From Paracoccaceae bacterium (GTDB taxonomy: Bacteria; Pseudomonadota; Alphaproteobacteria; Rhodobacterales; Rhodobacteraceae), in the NCBI GenBank assembly GCA_006227805.1, contig SBFT01000079.1:1-13783 (forward strand): a stretch of DNA of 13,783 nucleotides. The letters run 5' to 3'. The notes under the pieces were generated by a model that made no database searches, was not told the origin of the DNA, and saw nothing but the letters and a program-made list of their open reading frames with translations. Shown here piece by piece: positions 1 to 7,657 of the stretch; position 1 is the stretch's first letter, and every line of letters starts with the position of its first letter. The position numbers and the translations under genes were made by a program.

Positions 1-33
1 GGGCCGCTGGACGGCCAAGGGAACTGGAGCGCA

Positions 34-48
34 TTGACCCTGGGTCAA
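34..48. repeat. Perfect 15-bp palindrome upstream of petA
   Basis: TTGACCC, one central T, then GGGTCAA: two 7-base arms that are exact reverse complements. The flanking bases (A33, C49) do not extend it. It lies about 185 bases upstream of the petA start, in a leader with no convincing gene. The size fits a dimeric-regulator operator, but I do not recognise the motif, and a small RNA hairpin is unlikely with a one-base loop. One reading frame stops at 35-37 (TGA), so a gene from outside the window could end here. Confidence 0.4.
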
Positions 49-121
49 CACCTCGGCCCATGCCGACGCAGCCACCGCGACCGGGTGCCGCACCTGCGAC
101 TTCATGCGCACCCGGTTTGAC

Positions 122-150
122 TGGACGGAGCATGGACACCCCGCTAAATA
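122..150 (+). promoter_or_regulatory. petA: Weak candidate promoter for petABC
   Basis: TGGACG (122-127) and TAAATA (145-150) are separated by 17 bases. Each is only a partial match to the sigma70 boxes (4/6 and 3/6). The CTAAATA stretch is the most AT-rich part of an otherwise GC-rich leader. A TTGACT at 117-122 matches the -35 box better but is about 22 bases from the same -10 candidate, which is too far. This is a guess from position and composition; the true promoter could be left of the window. Confidence 0.22.
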
Positions 151-233
151 GCCGCCCGAGACGCATGCGCCCCCCAGCGCGTGCGGCATCTGCATTCCGG
201 CCGGACCCGGCCCCGAACTTGGAGTAGAACCTC

Positions 234-794
234 GTGTCCCACGCAGAAGACCACGAAGGCACCCGGAGGGATTTCCTCTACTATGCCACGGCAGGCGCCG
301 GGGCCGTCACCGCAGGGGCCGCGATCTGGCCGCTGGTCAACCAGATGAACCCGTCCGCCGACGTCCAGGCGCTGTCGTCGATCCGTGTCGACCTGTCGGA
401 AGTCGCGGAGGGGACGCAGATCAGCGTCAAGTTCCTGGGCAAGCCGGTCTTCATCCGCCGCCGCACCGCGGCCGAGATCGAGGATGCCCGTTCGGTCGAC
501 CTGTCGGACCTGCCCGATCCGATCGCGCGGAACGTCAACCTGGGCGAAGTGCCCGCCACCGACGAGAACCGCGCACTGGACGAGGCCGGGGAATGGCTGG
601 TGATGATGGGCGTCTGCACCCACCTGGGCTGCGTGCCCCTGGGCGACGGCGCCGGCGATTTCGGCGGCTGGTTCTGCCCCTGCCACGGGTCGCACTATGA
701 CACTTCGGGCCGCATCCGTCGCGGCCCCGCGCCCGAGAACCTGCCCATTCCGGTGGTGCAGTTCGTCGACGATACAACGATTCAACTGGGATAA
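234..794 (+). CDS. petA: Ubiquinol-cytochrome c reductase, Rieske iron-sulfur subunit
   Basis: This is the 186-residue Rieske subunit of the cytochrome bc1 complex. It takes one electron from ubiquinol at the Qo site and passes it to cytochrome c1 on the periplasmic side. A twin-arginine (RR at 11-12) precedes a single hydrophobic segment (about 15-36), which acts as an uncleaved Tat signal anchor. The [2Fe-2S] boxes are both present: CTHLGC (128-133) and CPCHGS (148-153). C128, H130, C148 and H151 are the cluster ligands, and C133 and C150 form the stabilising disulfide. The start is GTG at 234, chosen because GGAG (221-224) lies 9 bases upstream and the residues after it match the family N-terminus. 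It is the first gene of petABC; petB follows after 12 bases. Also called fbcF. Identity is secure; only the non-ATG start is inferred. Confidence 0.98.
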   Translation: MSHAEDHEGTRRDFLYYATAGAGAVTAGAAIWPLVNQMNPSADVQALSSIRVDLSEVAEGTQISVKFLGKPVFIRRRTAAEIEDARSVDLSDLPDPIARNVNLGEVPATDENRALDEAGEWLVMMGVCTHLGCVPLGDGAGDFGGWFCPCHGSHYDTSGRIRRGPAPENLPIPVVQFVDDTTIQLG

Positions 795-806
795 GGACGC
801 TTATAA

Positions 807-2156
807 ATGGCTGGTATTCCGCACGATCATTACGAGCCGAGAACGAACGGTGAGAAGTGGCTGCACAAGCGTCTCCCGATCGTCGGCCTGATCTATGACA
901 CCATCATGATCCCCACGCCCAAGAACCTGAACTGGATGTGGATCTGGGGAATCGTCCTGGTCTTCTGCCTGATGCTGCAGATCGTCACCGGCATCGTCCT
1001 GGTGATGCACTACACCCCGCATGTCGACATGGCCTTCGCCAGCGTCGAGCACATCATGCGCAACGTGAACGGCGGCTACATGCTGCGCTACCTGCACCAG
1101 AACGGCGCGTCGCTGTTCTTCGTCGCGGTCTATGCGCATATCCTGCGCGGTCTCTATTACGGGTCCTACAAGGCCCCGCGCGAGATCACCTGGATCATCG
1201 GCATGCTGATCTACCTTCTGATGATGGGCACCGCCTTCATGGGCTACGTGCTGCCGTGGGGTCAGATGTCCTTCTGGGGCGCCACCGTGATCACCGGCCT
1301 CTTCGGCGCCATCCCCTTCATCGGCGATGCGCTGCAGACCTGGCTTCTGGGCGGACCGGCCGTCGACAACGCGACGCTGAACCGCTTCTTCTCGCTGCAT
1401 TACCTGCTGCCCTTCGTCATCCTGGGCCTGGTGATCGTGCATGTGTGGGCCTTCCACACCACCGGCAACAACAACCCCACCGGGGTCGAGGTGCGCCGCG
1501 GCTCGAAGGAAGAGGCGCAGAAGGACACCCTGCCGTTCTGGCCCTATTTCGTGATCAAGGACCTCTTCGCGCTGGCGGTGATCCTGGCCGTCTTCTGGGC
1601 GGTCGTGGGCTTCATGCCCAACTACCTGGGCCACCCCGACAACTACATCGAGGCGAACCCGCTGGTCACGCCCGCGCACATCGTTCCGGAATGGTACTTC
1701 CTGCCCTTCTACGCGATCCTGCGCGCCTTCGACGGCGATGTCTGGATCGTGATCGCGGCCAGCTGGATCACCGGCGGCATCATCGACGCCAAGTTCTTCG
1801 GCGTCCTGGCGATGTTCGGCGCGATCGTGGTCATGGCGCTGGCGCCCTGGCTGGACACCTCGTCGGTGCGTTCGGGCCGGTATCGTCCGATGTTCAAGTG
1901 GTGGTTCGCCCTGTTCGTGGTCAACTTCGTAGTGCTGACCTGGGTCGGCGCGATGCCCGCGGAAGGCATCTATCCCTACATCGCCCTGATCGGCGCGACC
2001 TACTGGTTCGCCTACTTCCTGGTGATCCTGCCGCTTCTGGGCGTGATCGAGAAGCCGACGGCGCAACCCGCCACGATCGAGGAAGACTTCGCAGCCCATT
2101 ACCCGAAATCCTCGGGCGGCACTGCGGGTCAGCCTGCGGCCACCCCGGCCGAATGA
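807..2156 (+). CDS. petB: Ubiquinol-cytochrome c reductase, cytochrome b subunit
   Basis: This 449-residue integral membrane subunit of the bc1 complex holds hemes bL and bH and both quinone sites. Bis-histidine ligands are H97/H198 and H111/H212. The Qo-site PEWY motif is at 294-297, and Qi-site residues H217, K251 and D252 are present. All of these have the same numbers as in Rhodobacter capsulatus cytochrome b. Eight hydrophobic segments can be followed from about residue 43 to 412. The C-terminal tail (about 415-449) is polar and rich in Ala and Pro. The ribosome binding site AAGGA (793-797) overlaps the petA stop codon, so translation is probably coupled. petC starts 14 bases downstream. 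Also called fbcB. No lesion or missing key residue was seen. Confidence 0.98.
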   Translation: MAGIPHDHYEPRTNGEKWLHKRLPIVGLIYDTIMIPTPKNLNWMWIWGIVLVFCLMLQIVTGIVLVMHYTPHVDMAFASVEHIMRNVNGGYMLRYLHQNGASLFFVAVYAHILRGLYYGSYKAPREITWIIGMLIYLLMMGTAFMGYVLPWGQMSFWGATVITGLFGAIPFIGDALQTWLLGGPAVDNATLNRFFSLHYLLPFVILGLVIVHVWAFHTTGNNNPTGVEVRRGSKEEAQKDTLPFWPYFVIKDLFALAVILAVFWAVVGFMPNYLGHPDNYIEANPLVTPAHIVPEWYFLPFYAILRAFDGDVWIVIAASWITGGIIDAKFFGVLAMFGAIVVMALAPWLDTSSVRSGRYRPMFKWWFALFVVNFVVLTWVGAMPAEGIYPYIALIGATYWFAYFLVILPLLGVIEKPTAQPATIEEDFAAHYPKSSGGTAGQPAATPAE

Positions 2157-2170
2157 GAGAAGGACCGAGA

Positions 2171-2962
2171 ATGATGATCAAGAAACTTGTGATCTGCGCC
2201 GTCGCGGCCCTGACCGTGACAGCGGGCTCGGCCTTCGCCGCGGGCAAGGCGGGCCATGTCGAGGACTTCGACTTCCCGCATGAGGGCCCGTTCGGCACAT
2301 TCGACCAGAACCAGCTGCAGCGCGGCCTCCAGATCTATACCGAGGTCTGCGCCGCCTGCCACGGTCTGCGCTATGTGCCGCTGCGCACCCTGGGCGACGA
2401 AGGCGGGCCCAACCTGCCCGAGGACCAGGTCCGCGCCTATGCCGCGAACTTCGAGGTCTTCGACCCCGCGCTGGACGATTTCCGTCCCGCCACGCCGACC
2501 GACCACTTTCCCGGCTCGAACCTGTCGAACGCGCCGGACCTCAGCCTGATGGCCAAGGCCCGCGCGGGCTTCAGCGGACCCTATGGCCTGGGCATCAACC
2601 AGCTGTTCAAGGGCATGGGCGGGGCCGAGTATATCGCCTCGCTGCTGGACGGCTATACCGGCGAGGAGAAGGAAGAGGCGGGCACGATCCTCTACGAGAA
2701 CAAGGCCTTCCCCGGCGGCTGGATCTCGATGGCGCCGCCGCTTTCGGATGGCCAGGTCGAATTCGCCGACGGCCATGCCAACGACGTGCGCAGCATGTCG
2801 CAGGACGTGGCGGCCTTCCTGATGTGGACGGCGGAACCCAAGATGATGGCGCGCAAGCAGGCGGGCTTCGTCGGGGTTCTGTTCCTGACGATCCTGTCGG
2901 TGCTGCTCTACCTGACGAACAAGCGTCTCTGGGCGCCGGTCAAGGGCAAGAAGATCGCCTGA
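2171..2962 (+). CDS. petC: Ubiquinol-cytochrome c reductase, cytochrome c1 subunit
   Basis: Cytochrome c1 (263 residues) carries electrons from the Rieske protein to soluble or membrane cytochrome c. A Sec signal peptide (KK at 4-5, hydrophobic 6-22) ends in AFA, with likely cleavage after A23. The heme c site CAACH is at 60-64, the distal Met ligand lies in WISMAPP (M187), and one C-terminal anchor helix spans about 232-248. The start is ATG-ATG at 2171; AGAAGGA (2158-2164) lies 6 bases from the first ATG and 9 from the second, so either may be used. The long acidic N-terminal insert known from Paracoccus denitrificans c1 is absent. The mature part has only the two heme cysteines, so the extra disulfide known in Rhodobacter c1 cannot form. 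Also called fbcC. Confidence 0.97.
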   Translation: MMIKKLVICAVAALTVTAGSAFAAGKAGHVEDFDFPHEGPFGTFDQNQLQRGLQIYTEVCAACHGLRYVPLRTLGDEGGPNLPEDQVRAYAANFEVFDPALDDFRPATPTDHFPGSNLSNAPDLSLMAKARAGFSGPYGLGINQLFKGMGGAEYIASLLDGYTGEEKEEAGTILYENKAFPGGWISMAPPLSDGQVEFADGHANDVRSMSQDVAAFLMWTAEPKMMARKQAGFVGVLFLTILSVLLYLTNKRLWAPVKGKKIA

Positions 2963-2991
2963 CACGGGACCATCCGGTCCGTACGAGATCG

Positions 2992-3024
2992 AAAACCCCG
3001 CGGCGACCGCGGGGTTTTTTCTTT
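2992..3024. terminator. Rho-independent terminator after petC, likely bidirectional
   Basis: CCCCGCGG (2996-3003), a CGA loop (3004-3006) and CCGCGGGG (3007-3014) form a perfect 8-bp GC stem. AAAA (2992-2995) pairs with the start of the six-T run (3015-3020), which is followed by CTTT. Read on the minus strand the same hairpin is followed by TTTT, so it can also end the convergent SDR gene that stops at 3039. Confidence 0.93.
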
Positions 3025-3038
3025 CCCTGTGCGCAGGG

Positions 3039-3896
3039 TCACTCGCCTGCGGCCAGCAACGCGGCGAGGCCCGAGCGATAATCGGGATGGATCAGCCGCA
3101 CGCCCAGGTCGGTCTTGATGCGATCGTTCCTGACGCGCTTGCTTTCGGCGTAGAAACTGGCCGCCATCGGGGTCAGCTCGGCCCGATCGAAGGGGATCGC
3201 GGGCGGGATCGGCAGGCCCAGCAACCCGGCCGCGTGGGCGATCACGTCCTGCGGCGGCGCCGGGTCGTCATCGCAGAGGTTGTAGGCCGCGCCGGGGTTC
3301 GGGCGCGCGATGCTGGCGGCCAGCACCTGCGCGATGTCGTCGACATGGATCCGGCTGAAGACCTGGCCCTCCTTCACGATCCGCCGCGCCGTGCCTTGGC
3401 GCACCTTCTCGAAAGGTCCGCGCCCGGGGCCGTAGATACCGGCAAGGCGGAAGATATGGAGGGGCAGCCCTGGAATGGCGGCCCAGGCATCCTCGGCCTC
3501 CTTGCGCCATTGGCCGCGCAGGGTGCTGGGTTCGCGGGGCGTATCCTCGTCCACCCAGCCGCCGCCGTGATCGCCATAGACCCCCGTGGTCGAGAGATAA
3601 CCGGCCCAGGCCAGCCGCGGTGCGGCTGCCGCGATGACGTCGCGGTAGAGGCGCAGCACCGGATCGCCATCCGCCTCGGGCGCGGCCGACATCAGGATAT
3701 GGCTGGCCTCGCCCATGGCATCCGCCACCGCCCCGGCATCGTCGAAACGGATGGCCTCGGCCCCGGTCCGGCGAATCGCACCGGCGCGGGTTTCGTCGCG
3801 GGTGGTGCCGATCACGCGCCAGCCCTGCGGGATCAGAACCGCCGCCAGCGCGCGCGCCGAATATCCATGTCCGAAGGAAAGCAATGTCTTGGCCAT
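3039..3896 (-). CDS. Atypical SDR / NAD-dependent epimerase-like protein
   Basis: A 285-residue Rossmann-fold protein of the extended/atypical SDR type (YeeZ-like group of COG0451). The nucleotide-binding GHGYSA (9-14, GxGxxA) lies at the very N-terminus, and TTGVYGD (103-109) matches the core of epimerase-like SDRs. R150-L-A-G-I-Y-G-P-G and I183-H-V-D-D-I are further typical strings. The catalytic YxxxK is not visible: the region after VYG reads RGQWRKEAE, with no Tyr four residues before the Lys, so it may bind rather than oxidise or use other residues. The start is ATG at 3896, because the GxGxxA motif must be N-terminal; the AAGGG upstream is only 2-3 bases away, so the ribosome binding site is poor. 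The open frame continues far upstream, but that part overlaps paaA. It diverges from paaA. Substrate unknown. Confidence 0.85.
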   Translation of the reverse strand: MAKTLLSFGHGYSARALAAVLIPQGWRVIGTTRDETRAGAIRRTGAEAIRFDDAGAVADAMGEASHILMSAAPEADGDPVLRLYRDVIAAAAPRLAWAGYLSTTGVYGDHGGGWVDEDTPREPSTLRGQWRKEAEDAWAAIPGLPLHIFRLAGIYGPGRGPFEKVRQGTARRIVKEGQVFSRIHVDDIAQVLAASIARPNPGAAYNLCDDDPAPPQDVIAHAAGLLGLPIPPAIPFDRAELTPMAASFYAESKRVRNDRIKTDLGVRLIHPDYRSGLAALLAAGE

Positions 3897-3931
3897 GGCC
3901 CTTGATGATCCGGGCCGCGCGCCAAGGCAAG

Positions 3932-3969
3932 TGTTACAAAAAAATATTGCGTCGTTAAGTTTCGTAACA
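3932..3969. promoter_or_regulatory. Inverted repeat, candidate operator of the paa operon
   Basis: TGTTACAAAA (3932-3941) and TTTCGTAACA (3960-3969) are reverse complements at 9 of 10 positions, separated by 18 bases. The left arm is just upstream of the predicted -35 box and the right arm ends directly against the -10 box, so a protein bound to both would cover the paaA promoter. Paa operons are often controlled by substrate-responsive repressors (PaaX, or TetR-type PaaR). No such gene is in the window and I do not recognise the arms as a known PaaX or PaaR site. It could also affect the divergent SDR gene. Confidence 0.5.
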
Positions 3970-3975
3970 TATATT
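3947..3975 (+). promoter_or_regulatory. paaA: Promoter of paaABCDE
   Basis: TTGCGT (3947-3952) and TATATT (3970-3975) are separated by exactly 17 bases. The -10 box matches the consensus at 5 of 6 and the -35 box at 3 of 6. The surrounding 45 bases are strikingly AT-rich for this genome. The transcript should start near 3982, giving a leader of only about 20 bases with GGAGGAG (3990-3996) 8 bases before the paaA ATG. The weak -35 box suits a regulated promoter. Confidence 0.6.
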
Positions 3976-4004
3976 CTCGCCATCGGTTTGGAGGAGCCAG
4001 CCCC

Positions 4005-4988
<984 letters not shown>

Positions 4989-4998
4989 GCTGGAGTGG

Positions 4999-5027
4999 CC
5001 GGGGGGCCAGCCCCCCGGACCCCCGGG
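4999..5027 (+). repeat. GC hairpin with alternative pairing between paaA and paaB
   Basis: CCGGGGGG (4999-5006) and CCCCCCGG (5011-5018) form a perfect 8-bp stem with a four-base CCAG loop. A second CCCCCGG (5020-5026) follows at once and could pair with the same left arm instead, so two exclusive hairpins are possible. There is no T-run after the stem (GGGATATTTT follows), so it is not a classical full terminator. It may cause partial termination, protect the paaA mRNA end, or set PaaA:PaaB ratios. It is the 5' part of the repeat described next. Confidence 0.7.
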
Positions 5028-5049
5028 ATATTTTCAGCGAGAGGAAGGA
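5025..5049 (+). repeat. Intergenic repeat, copy 1; supplies the paaB ribosome binding site
   Basis: This 25-base stretch has a GGGATATTT core, one variable base, and a CAGCGAGAGGAAG tail. It matches 13693-13717 at 23 of 25 positions (differences at 5034 and 5048). Its purine-rich end (AGGAAGGA, 5042-5049) lies 6 bases before the paaB ATG and is the only plausible Shine-Dalgarno for that gene. I recall GGGATATTT-type intergenic elements as common in Rhodobacteraceae genomes; a genome-wide count is needed to confirm that. Confidence 0.75.
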
Positions 5050-5055
5050 CAGGCC

Positions 5056-5340
5056 ATGTCCGGCGAAGTGCCCCTTTGGGAAGTGTTCATCCGGCCCCGC
5101 AACGGGCTGAGCCACAAGCATGTGGGATCGATCCATGCGGCAGACGAGGTGATGGCGCTGCAGGCGGCGCGCGACGTCTATACGCGGCGCGGCGAAGGCA
5201 ATTCGATCTGGGTCGTGCCCTCGGCGGCGATCACGGCGAGCGATCCCGATCAGGCGGGCGAGAATTTCGAGCCGACCGCCGAGAAGATCTATCGCCACCC
5301 GACCTTCTACGACATCCCCGACGAAGTGGGGCACATGTGA
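5056..5340 (+). CDS. paaB: 1,2-phenylacetyl-CoA epoxidase subunit PaaB
   Basis: A 94-residue small subunit of the phenylacetyl-CoA epoxidase, the usual size for PaaB (about 95). The family has no catalytic residues of its own; it is thought to bridge PaaAC heterodimers into the larger assembly. Recognisable family strings are LWEVFIRPRNGLSHKHVGS (7-25), DAARD-like AARDVYTRRGEG (37-48), IWVVPS (51-56) and the C-terminal Y-R-H-P-T-F-Y. The start is ATG at 5056, with AGGAAGGA from the upstream repeat as its ribosome binding site. Its stop TGA (5338-5340) shares the A with the ATG of paaC, so the two are translationally coupled. Confidence 0.96.
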   Translation: MSGEVPLWEVFIRPRNGLSHKHVGSIHAADEVMALQAARDVYTRRGEGNSIWVVPSAAITASDPDQAGENFEPTAEKIYRHPTFYDIPDEVGHM

Positions 5341-6074
5341 TGGCGCTGTTCGACGCGGTCCTGGAACTGGCCGACGATCACCTGGTGCTGGGCCACCGGC
5401 TGTCGGAGTGGTGCGGCCATGCGCCGATGCTGGAAGAAGACCTGGCCATGCCCAACATGGCGCTGGACCTGATCGGCACGGCGCGCACGCTCTACGATTA
5501 CGCCGCGACGCTGGAAGGACAGGGCCGGACCGAGGACGACATGGCCTACCTGCGGGGCGAGCGCGAGTATCGCAACCTGCTGCTGTGCGAACGTCCGAAC
5601 GAGGATTTCGCCCAGACCATGCTGCGGCAACTCTACTTCGCGGCCTTCATGCATCCCTATTGGCAGGCGGCGGCCGGAGGCGGTGACGAGGTGATCCGGG
5701 GTGTCGCCGGCAAGGCCGTGAAGGAGATGGCCTATCACATCCGCCATGCGGGCGAATGGGTGATCCGCCTGGGCGATGGCACCGAGGAAAGCGCGCGCCG
5801 CATGAAGGATGCGGTCGAGGCCTTGCATCTCTATACGGGCGAATTGTTCGAAGAGGGCGCGGCGGAAGGCGTGGACGCCCTGCCGTCGCGCGCCGCGATC
5901 AAGCCCGCGTGGGAGGCGACGATCGACCACATCTTCGGCCAGGCGCTGCTGTCGCGGCCCGTGGTGCAGTATCCCCAGACCGGGGGGCGGCGCGGCCTGC
6001 ATGGCGAAAGCCTGGGTCACCTGCTGGCCGAGATGCAATCGGTCTACCGCGCCCATCCGGGGGCGACGTGGTAG
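5340..6074 (+). CDS. paaC: 1,2-phenylacetyl-CoA epoxidase subunit PaaC
   Basis: A 244-residue structural partner of PaaA with the same ferritin-like fold (E. coli PaaC about 248 residues). PaaA and PaaC form the heterodimer that binds phenylacetyl-CoA; PaaC lacks a working diiron site. Family strings include DDHLVLGHRLSEWCGHAP (12-29), EDLAMPNMALDLIG (33-46), the ARTLYDYAA that follows, EMAYHIRHAGEW (129-140) and, near the end, GLHGESLGHLLAEMQ. The start ATG at 5340 overlaps the paaB stop by one base. The stop (TAG, 6072-6074) lies inside the beginning of paaD, a 7-base overlap. No frameshift or truncation is seen. Confidence 0.96.
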   Translation: MALFDAVLELADDHLVLGHRLSEWCGHAPMLEEDLAMPNMALDLIGTARTLYDYAATLEGQGRTEDDMAYLRGEREYRNLLLCERPNEDFAQTMLRQLYFAAFMHPYWQAAAGGGDEVIRGVAGKAVKEMAYHIRHAGEWVIRLGDGTEESARRMKDAVEALHLYTGELFEEGAAEGVDALPSRAAIKPAWEATIDHIFGQALLSRPVVQYPQTGGRRGLHGESLGHLLAEMQSVYRAHPGATW

Positions 6075-6565
6075 CAGCCACGATAACGCCCCAGGCGCGT
6101 CGCGCCTGGGAGGCGGCGTCCGCGGTGCCGGACCCTGAGGTTCCCTGCGTGACGGTGGCCGACCTGGGCATCCTGCGCGACGTGGCGATCGTGGATGGCG
6201 TGGCGGTGGCGAAAGTCACGCCCACCTACTCGGGCTGCCCGGCCACGCTCGCCATCGAGCTGGCGATCGAGACCGCGCTTGTGGAAGCGGGCTTCGAGGC
6301 GCGGATCGAACGCGTGCTGTCGCCTGCCTGGACGACCGACTGGATCAGCGCCGAGGGCCGCGAGAAGCTGCGCGCCTACGGAATAGCACCGCCCGAAGAG
6401 GCATCAGGCTCGAAACTGGCGCTTTTCGGCGAAGTCACGGTGCATTGCCCGCGTTGCAATTCGACCGCGACGGAAAAGATCAGCGAATTCGGCTCGACCG
6501 CGTGCAAGGCGCAGTATCGCTGCACCGCCTGCCGCGAGCCCTTCGACTATTTCAAGTGCATCTGA
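6068..6565 (+). CDS. paaD: PaaD, Fe-S/metal maturation-type factor of the epoxidase
   Basis: A 165-residue protein of the PaaD/PaaJ family, needed for activity of the epoxidase complex and thought to help assemble or repair its metal centres. The N-terminal half is a MIP18/DUF59 domain (about 9-90) with the TPTYSGCPA box (51-59; C57 is the conserved Cys). The C-terminal part is a Cys-rich ribbon with C127xxC130, C146, C152xxC155 and C164, able to bind zinc or Fe-S. The start is GTG at 6068, which overlaps paaC by 7 bases; GGGGG (6059-6063) is a poor ribosome binding site, so re-initiation after paaC is likely. No ATG fits near the start of the conserved part. The 165-residue length equals that of the E. 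coli protein. The stop overlaps the paaE ribosome binding site. Confidence 0.93.
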   Translation: MVAATITPQARRAWEAASAVPDPEVPCVTVADLGILRDVAIVDGVAVAKVTPTYSGCPATLAIELAIETALVEAGFEARIERVLSPAWTTDWISAEGREKLRAYGIAPPEEASGSKLALFGEVTVHCPRCNSTATEKISEFGSTACKAQYRCTACREPFDYFKCI

Positions 6566-6576
6566 GGACACCTGCG

Positions 6577-7626
6577 ATGTTCAATACCCTCACCATCCGC
6601 GCCGTCCAGGCCGAGACCCCCGATGCCGTGTCGATCAGCTTCGACGTTCCGTCGGACCTGGGAGAGGCCTATCGCTTCGCCCCGGGTCAATACCTGACCC
6701 TGCGCGCCAACGTAGAGGGCGAGGACATCCGCCGCAGCTATTCCATCGCCAGCCTGCCGGGGCAGCCGCTGACCGTGGGGGTCAAGCGGGTCGAGGACGG
6801 CGCGTTCTCGACCTTCGCGCAAGGCCTGAAGGCCGGTGACAGCGTTCAGGTCATGCCGCCCGAGGGGCGCTTTGTCTGCAGGGACGAAACGGACATCGTC
6901 CTGATCGCCGCCGGATCGGGGATCACGCCGATGGTGGCCATCGCGGGCGACGCGCTGGCGCGCGGCGCGCGCGTGACGCTGGTCTATGGCAACCAGCGGA
7001 CCGACACGATCATGTTCCGCGACACGCTGGATGCGCTGAAGGACCGCCATCTGGACCGTTTCACCCTGATCCATGTCCTGAGCCGCGAGCCGCAGGACGT
7101 GGCGCTGCTGAACGGGCGCATAACCGGCGAGAAGGTGATCGCCCTGTCGCGCGCGGGCGCCATCGACCTGAAGGGCGCGGATGGCGTCTTCCTCTGCGGA
7201 CCCGGCGCGATGATCGACGATGTGGCCGCCGCTCTGGAAGGCGCGGGGGTGCCGAAGACCCGCGTGCATTTCGAACGCTTCTACCAGGACGGCGAAGCGC
7301 CGCGCGCGCCCAAGTCCGACGCCGCGCGCGCCGCCGAGGCCGCGGGCGTCACTGTCGAGGTGATGCTGGACGGCACGCGCCGCAGCTTCCGCTTCGAGGC
7401 CGGGGACGAAACCGTCATCGATGCCGCCGCCCGCCAGGGGCTGGAACTGCCGTTCTCGTGCAAGGGGGGGATGTGCTGCACCTGCCGCTGCAAGGTGGCC
7501 GAGGGCAGCGCCGAGATGGCGGTGAACTATTCGCTGGAGCCATGGGAAATGCAGGCGGGGTTCACGCTGGCCTGCCAGGCCAGGCCGACCTCTTCGAAAC
7601 TGGTGCTGGATTTCGACGCCGCTTGA
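6577..7626 (+). CDS. paaE: PaaE, FAD/2Fe-2S reductase of phenylacetyl-CoA epoxidase
   Basis: The 349-residue reductase that moves electrons from NADPH through FAD and a plant-type [2Fe-2S] cluster to the diiron site of PaaA. Domain order: FAD-binding barrel (about 1-102) with RRSYS (52-56), NAD(P)-binding domain (about 105-235) with GSGITPM (113-119) and CGPGAMI (207-213), a linker rich in Ala, then a C-terminal ferredoxin domain (about 257-345). The cluster ligands are C295, C300, C303 and C333 (Cx4CxxC...C). Two additional cysteines, C301 and C305, flank this motif. The start is ATG at 6577, with GAGGA (6564-6568) 8 bases upstream inside the paaD stop region. The frame stays open further upstream, but that part is paaD in another frame. 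It is the last recognised paa gene here. Confidence 0.96.
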   Translation: MFNTLTIRAVQAETPDAVSISFDVPSDLGEAYRFAPGQYLTLRANVEGEDIRRSYSIASLPGQPLTVGVKRVEDGAFSTFAQGLKAGDSVQVMPPEGRFVCRDETDIVLIAAGSGITPMVAIAGDALARGARVTLVYGNQRTDTIMFRDTLDALKDRHLDRFTLIHVLSREPQDVALLNGRITGEKVIALSRAGAIDLKGADGVFLCGPGAMIDDVAAALEGAGVPKTRVHFERFYQDGEAPRAPKSDAARAAEAAGVTVEVMLDGTRRSFRFEAGDETVIDAAARQGLELPFSCKGGMCCTCRCKVAEGSAEMAVNYSLEPWEMQAGFTLACQARPTSSKLVLDFDAA

Positions 7627-7657
7627 TCCGAATCTGCGAACGCGTCTTTGATGGCGC

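Noticed and set aside
7..120. Short open stretch that might be the tail of a gene from the left
   Set aside because: Two plus frames stay open for a while, but neither gives a recognisable protein end, and the third frame stops at 37.
801..2099. 432-codon open frame opposite petB
   Set aside because: It is the antisense shadow of cytochrome b, with a low-complexity His, Asp, Gln and Arg composition.
938..2170. Upstream extension of the cytochrome c1 frame through petB
   Set aside because: Residues upstream of 2171 are an out-of-frame translation of cytochrome b. The signal peptide and ribosome binding site place the real start at 2171.
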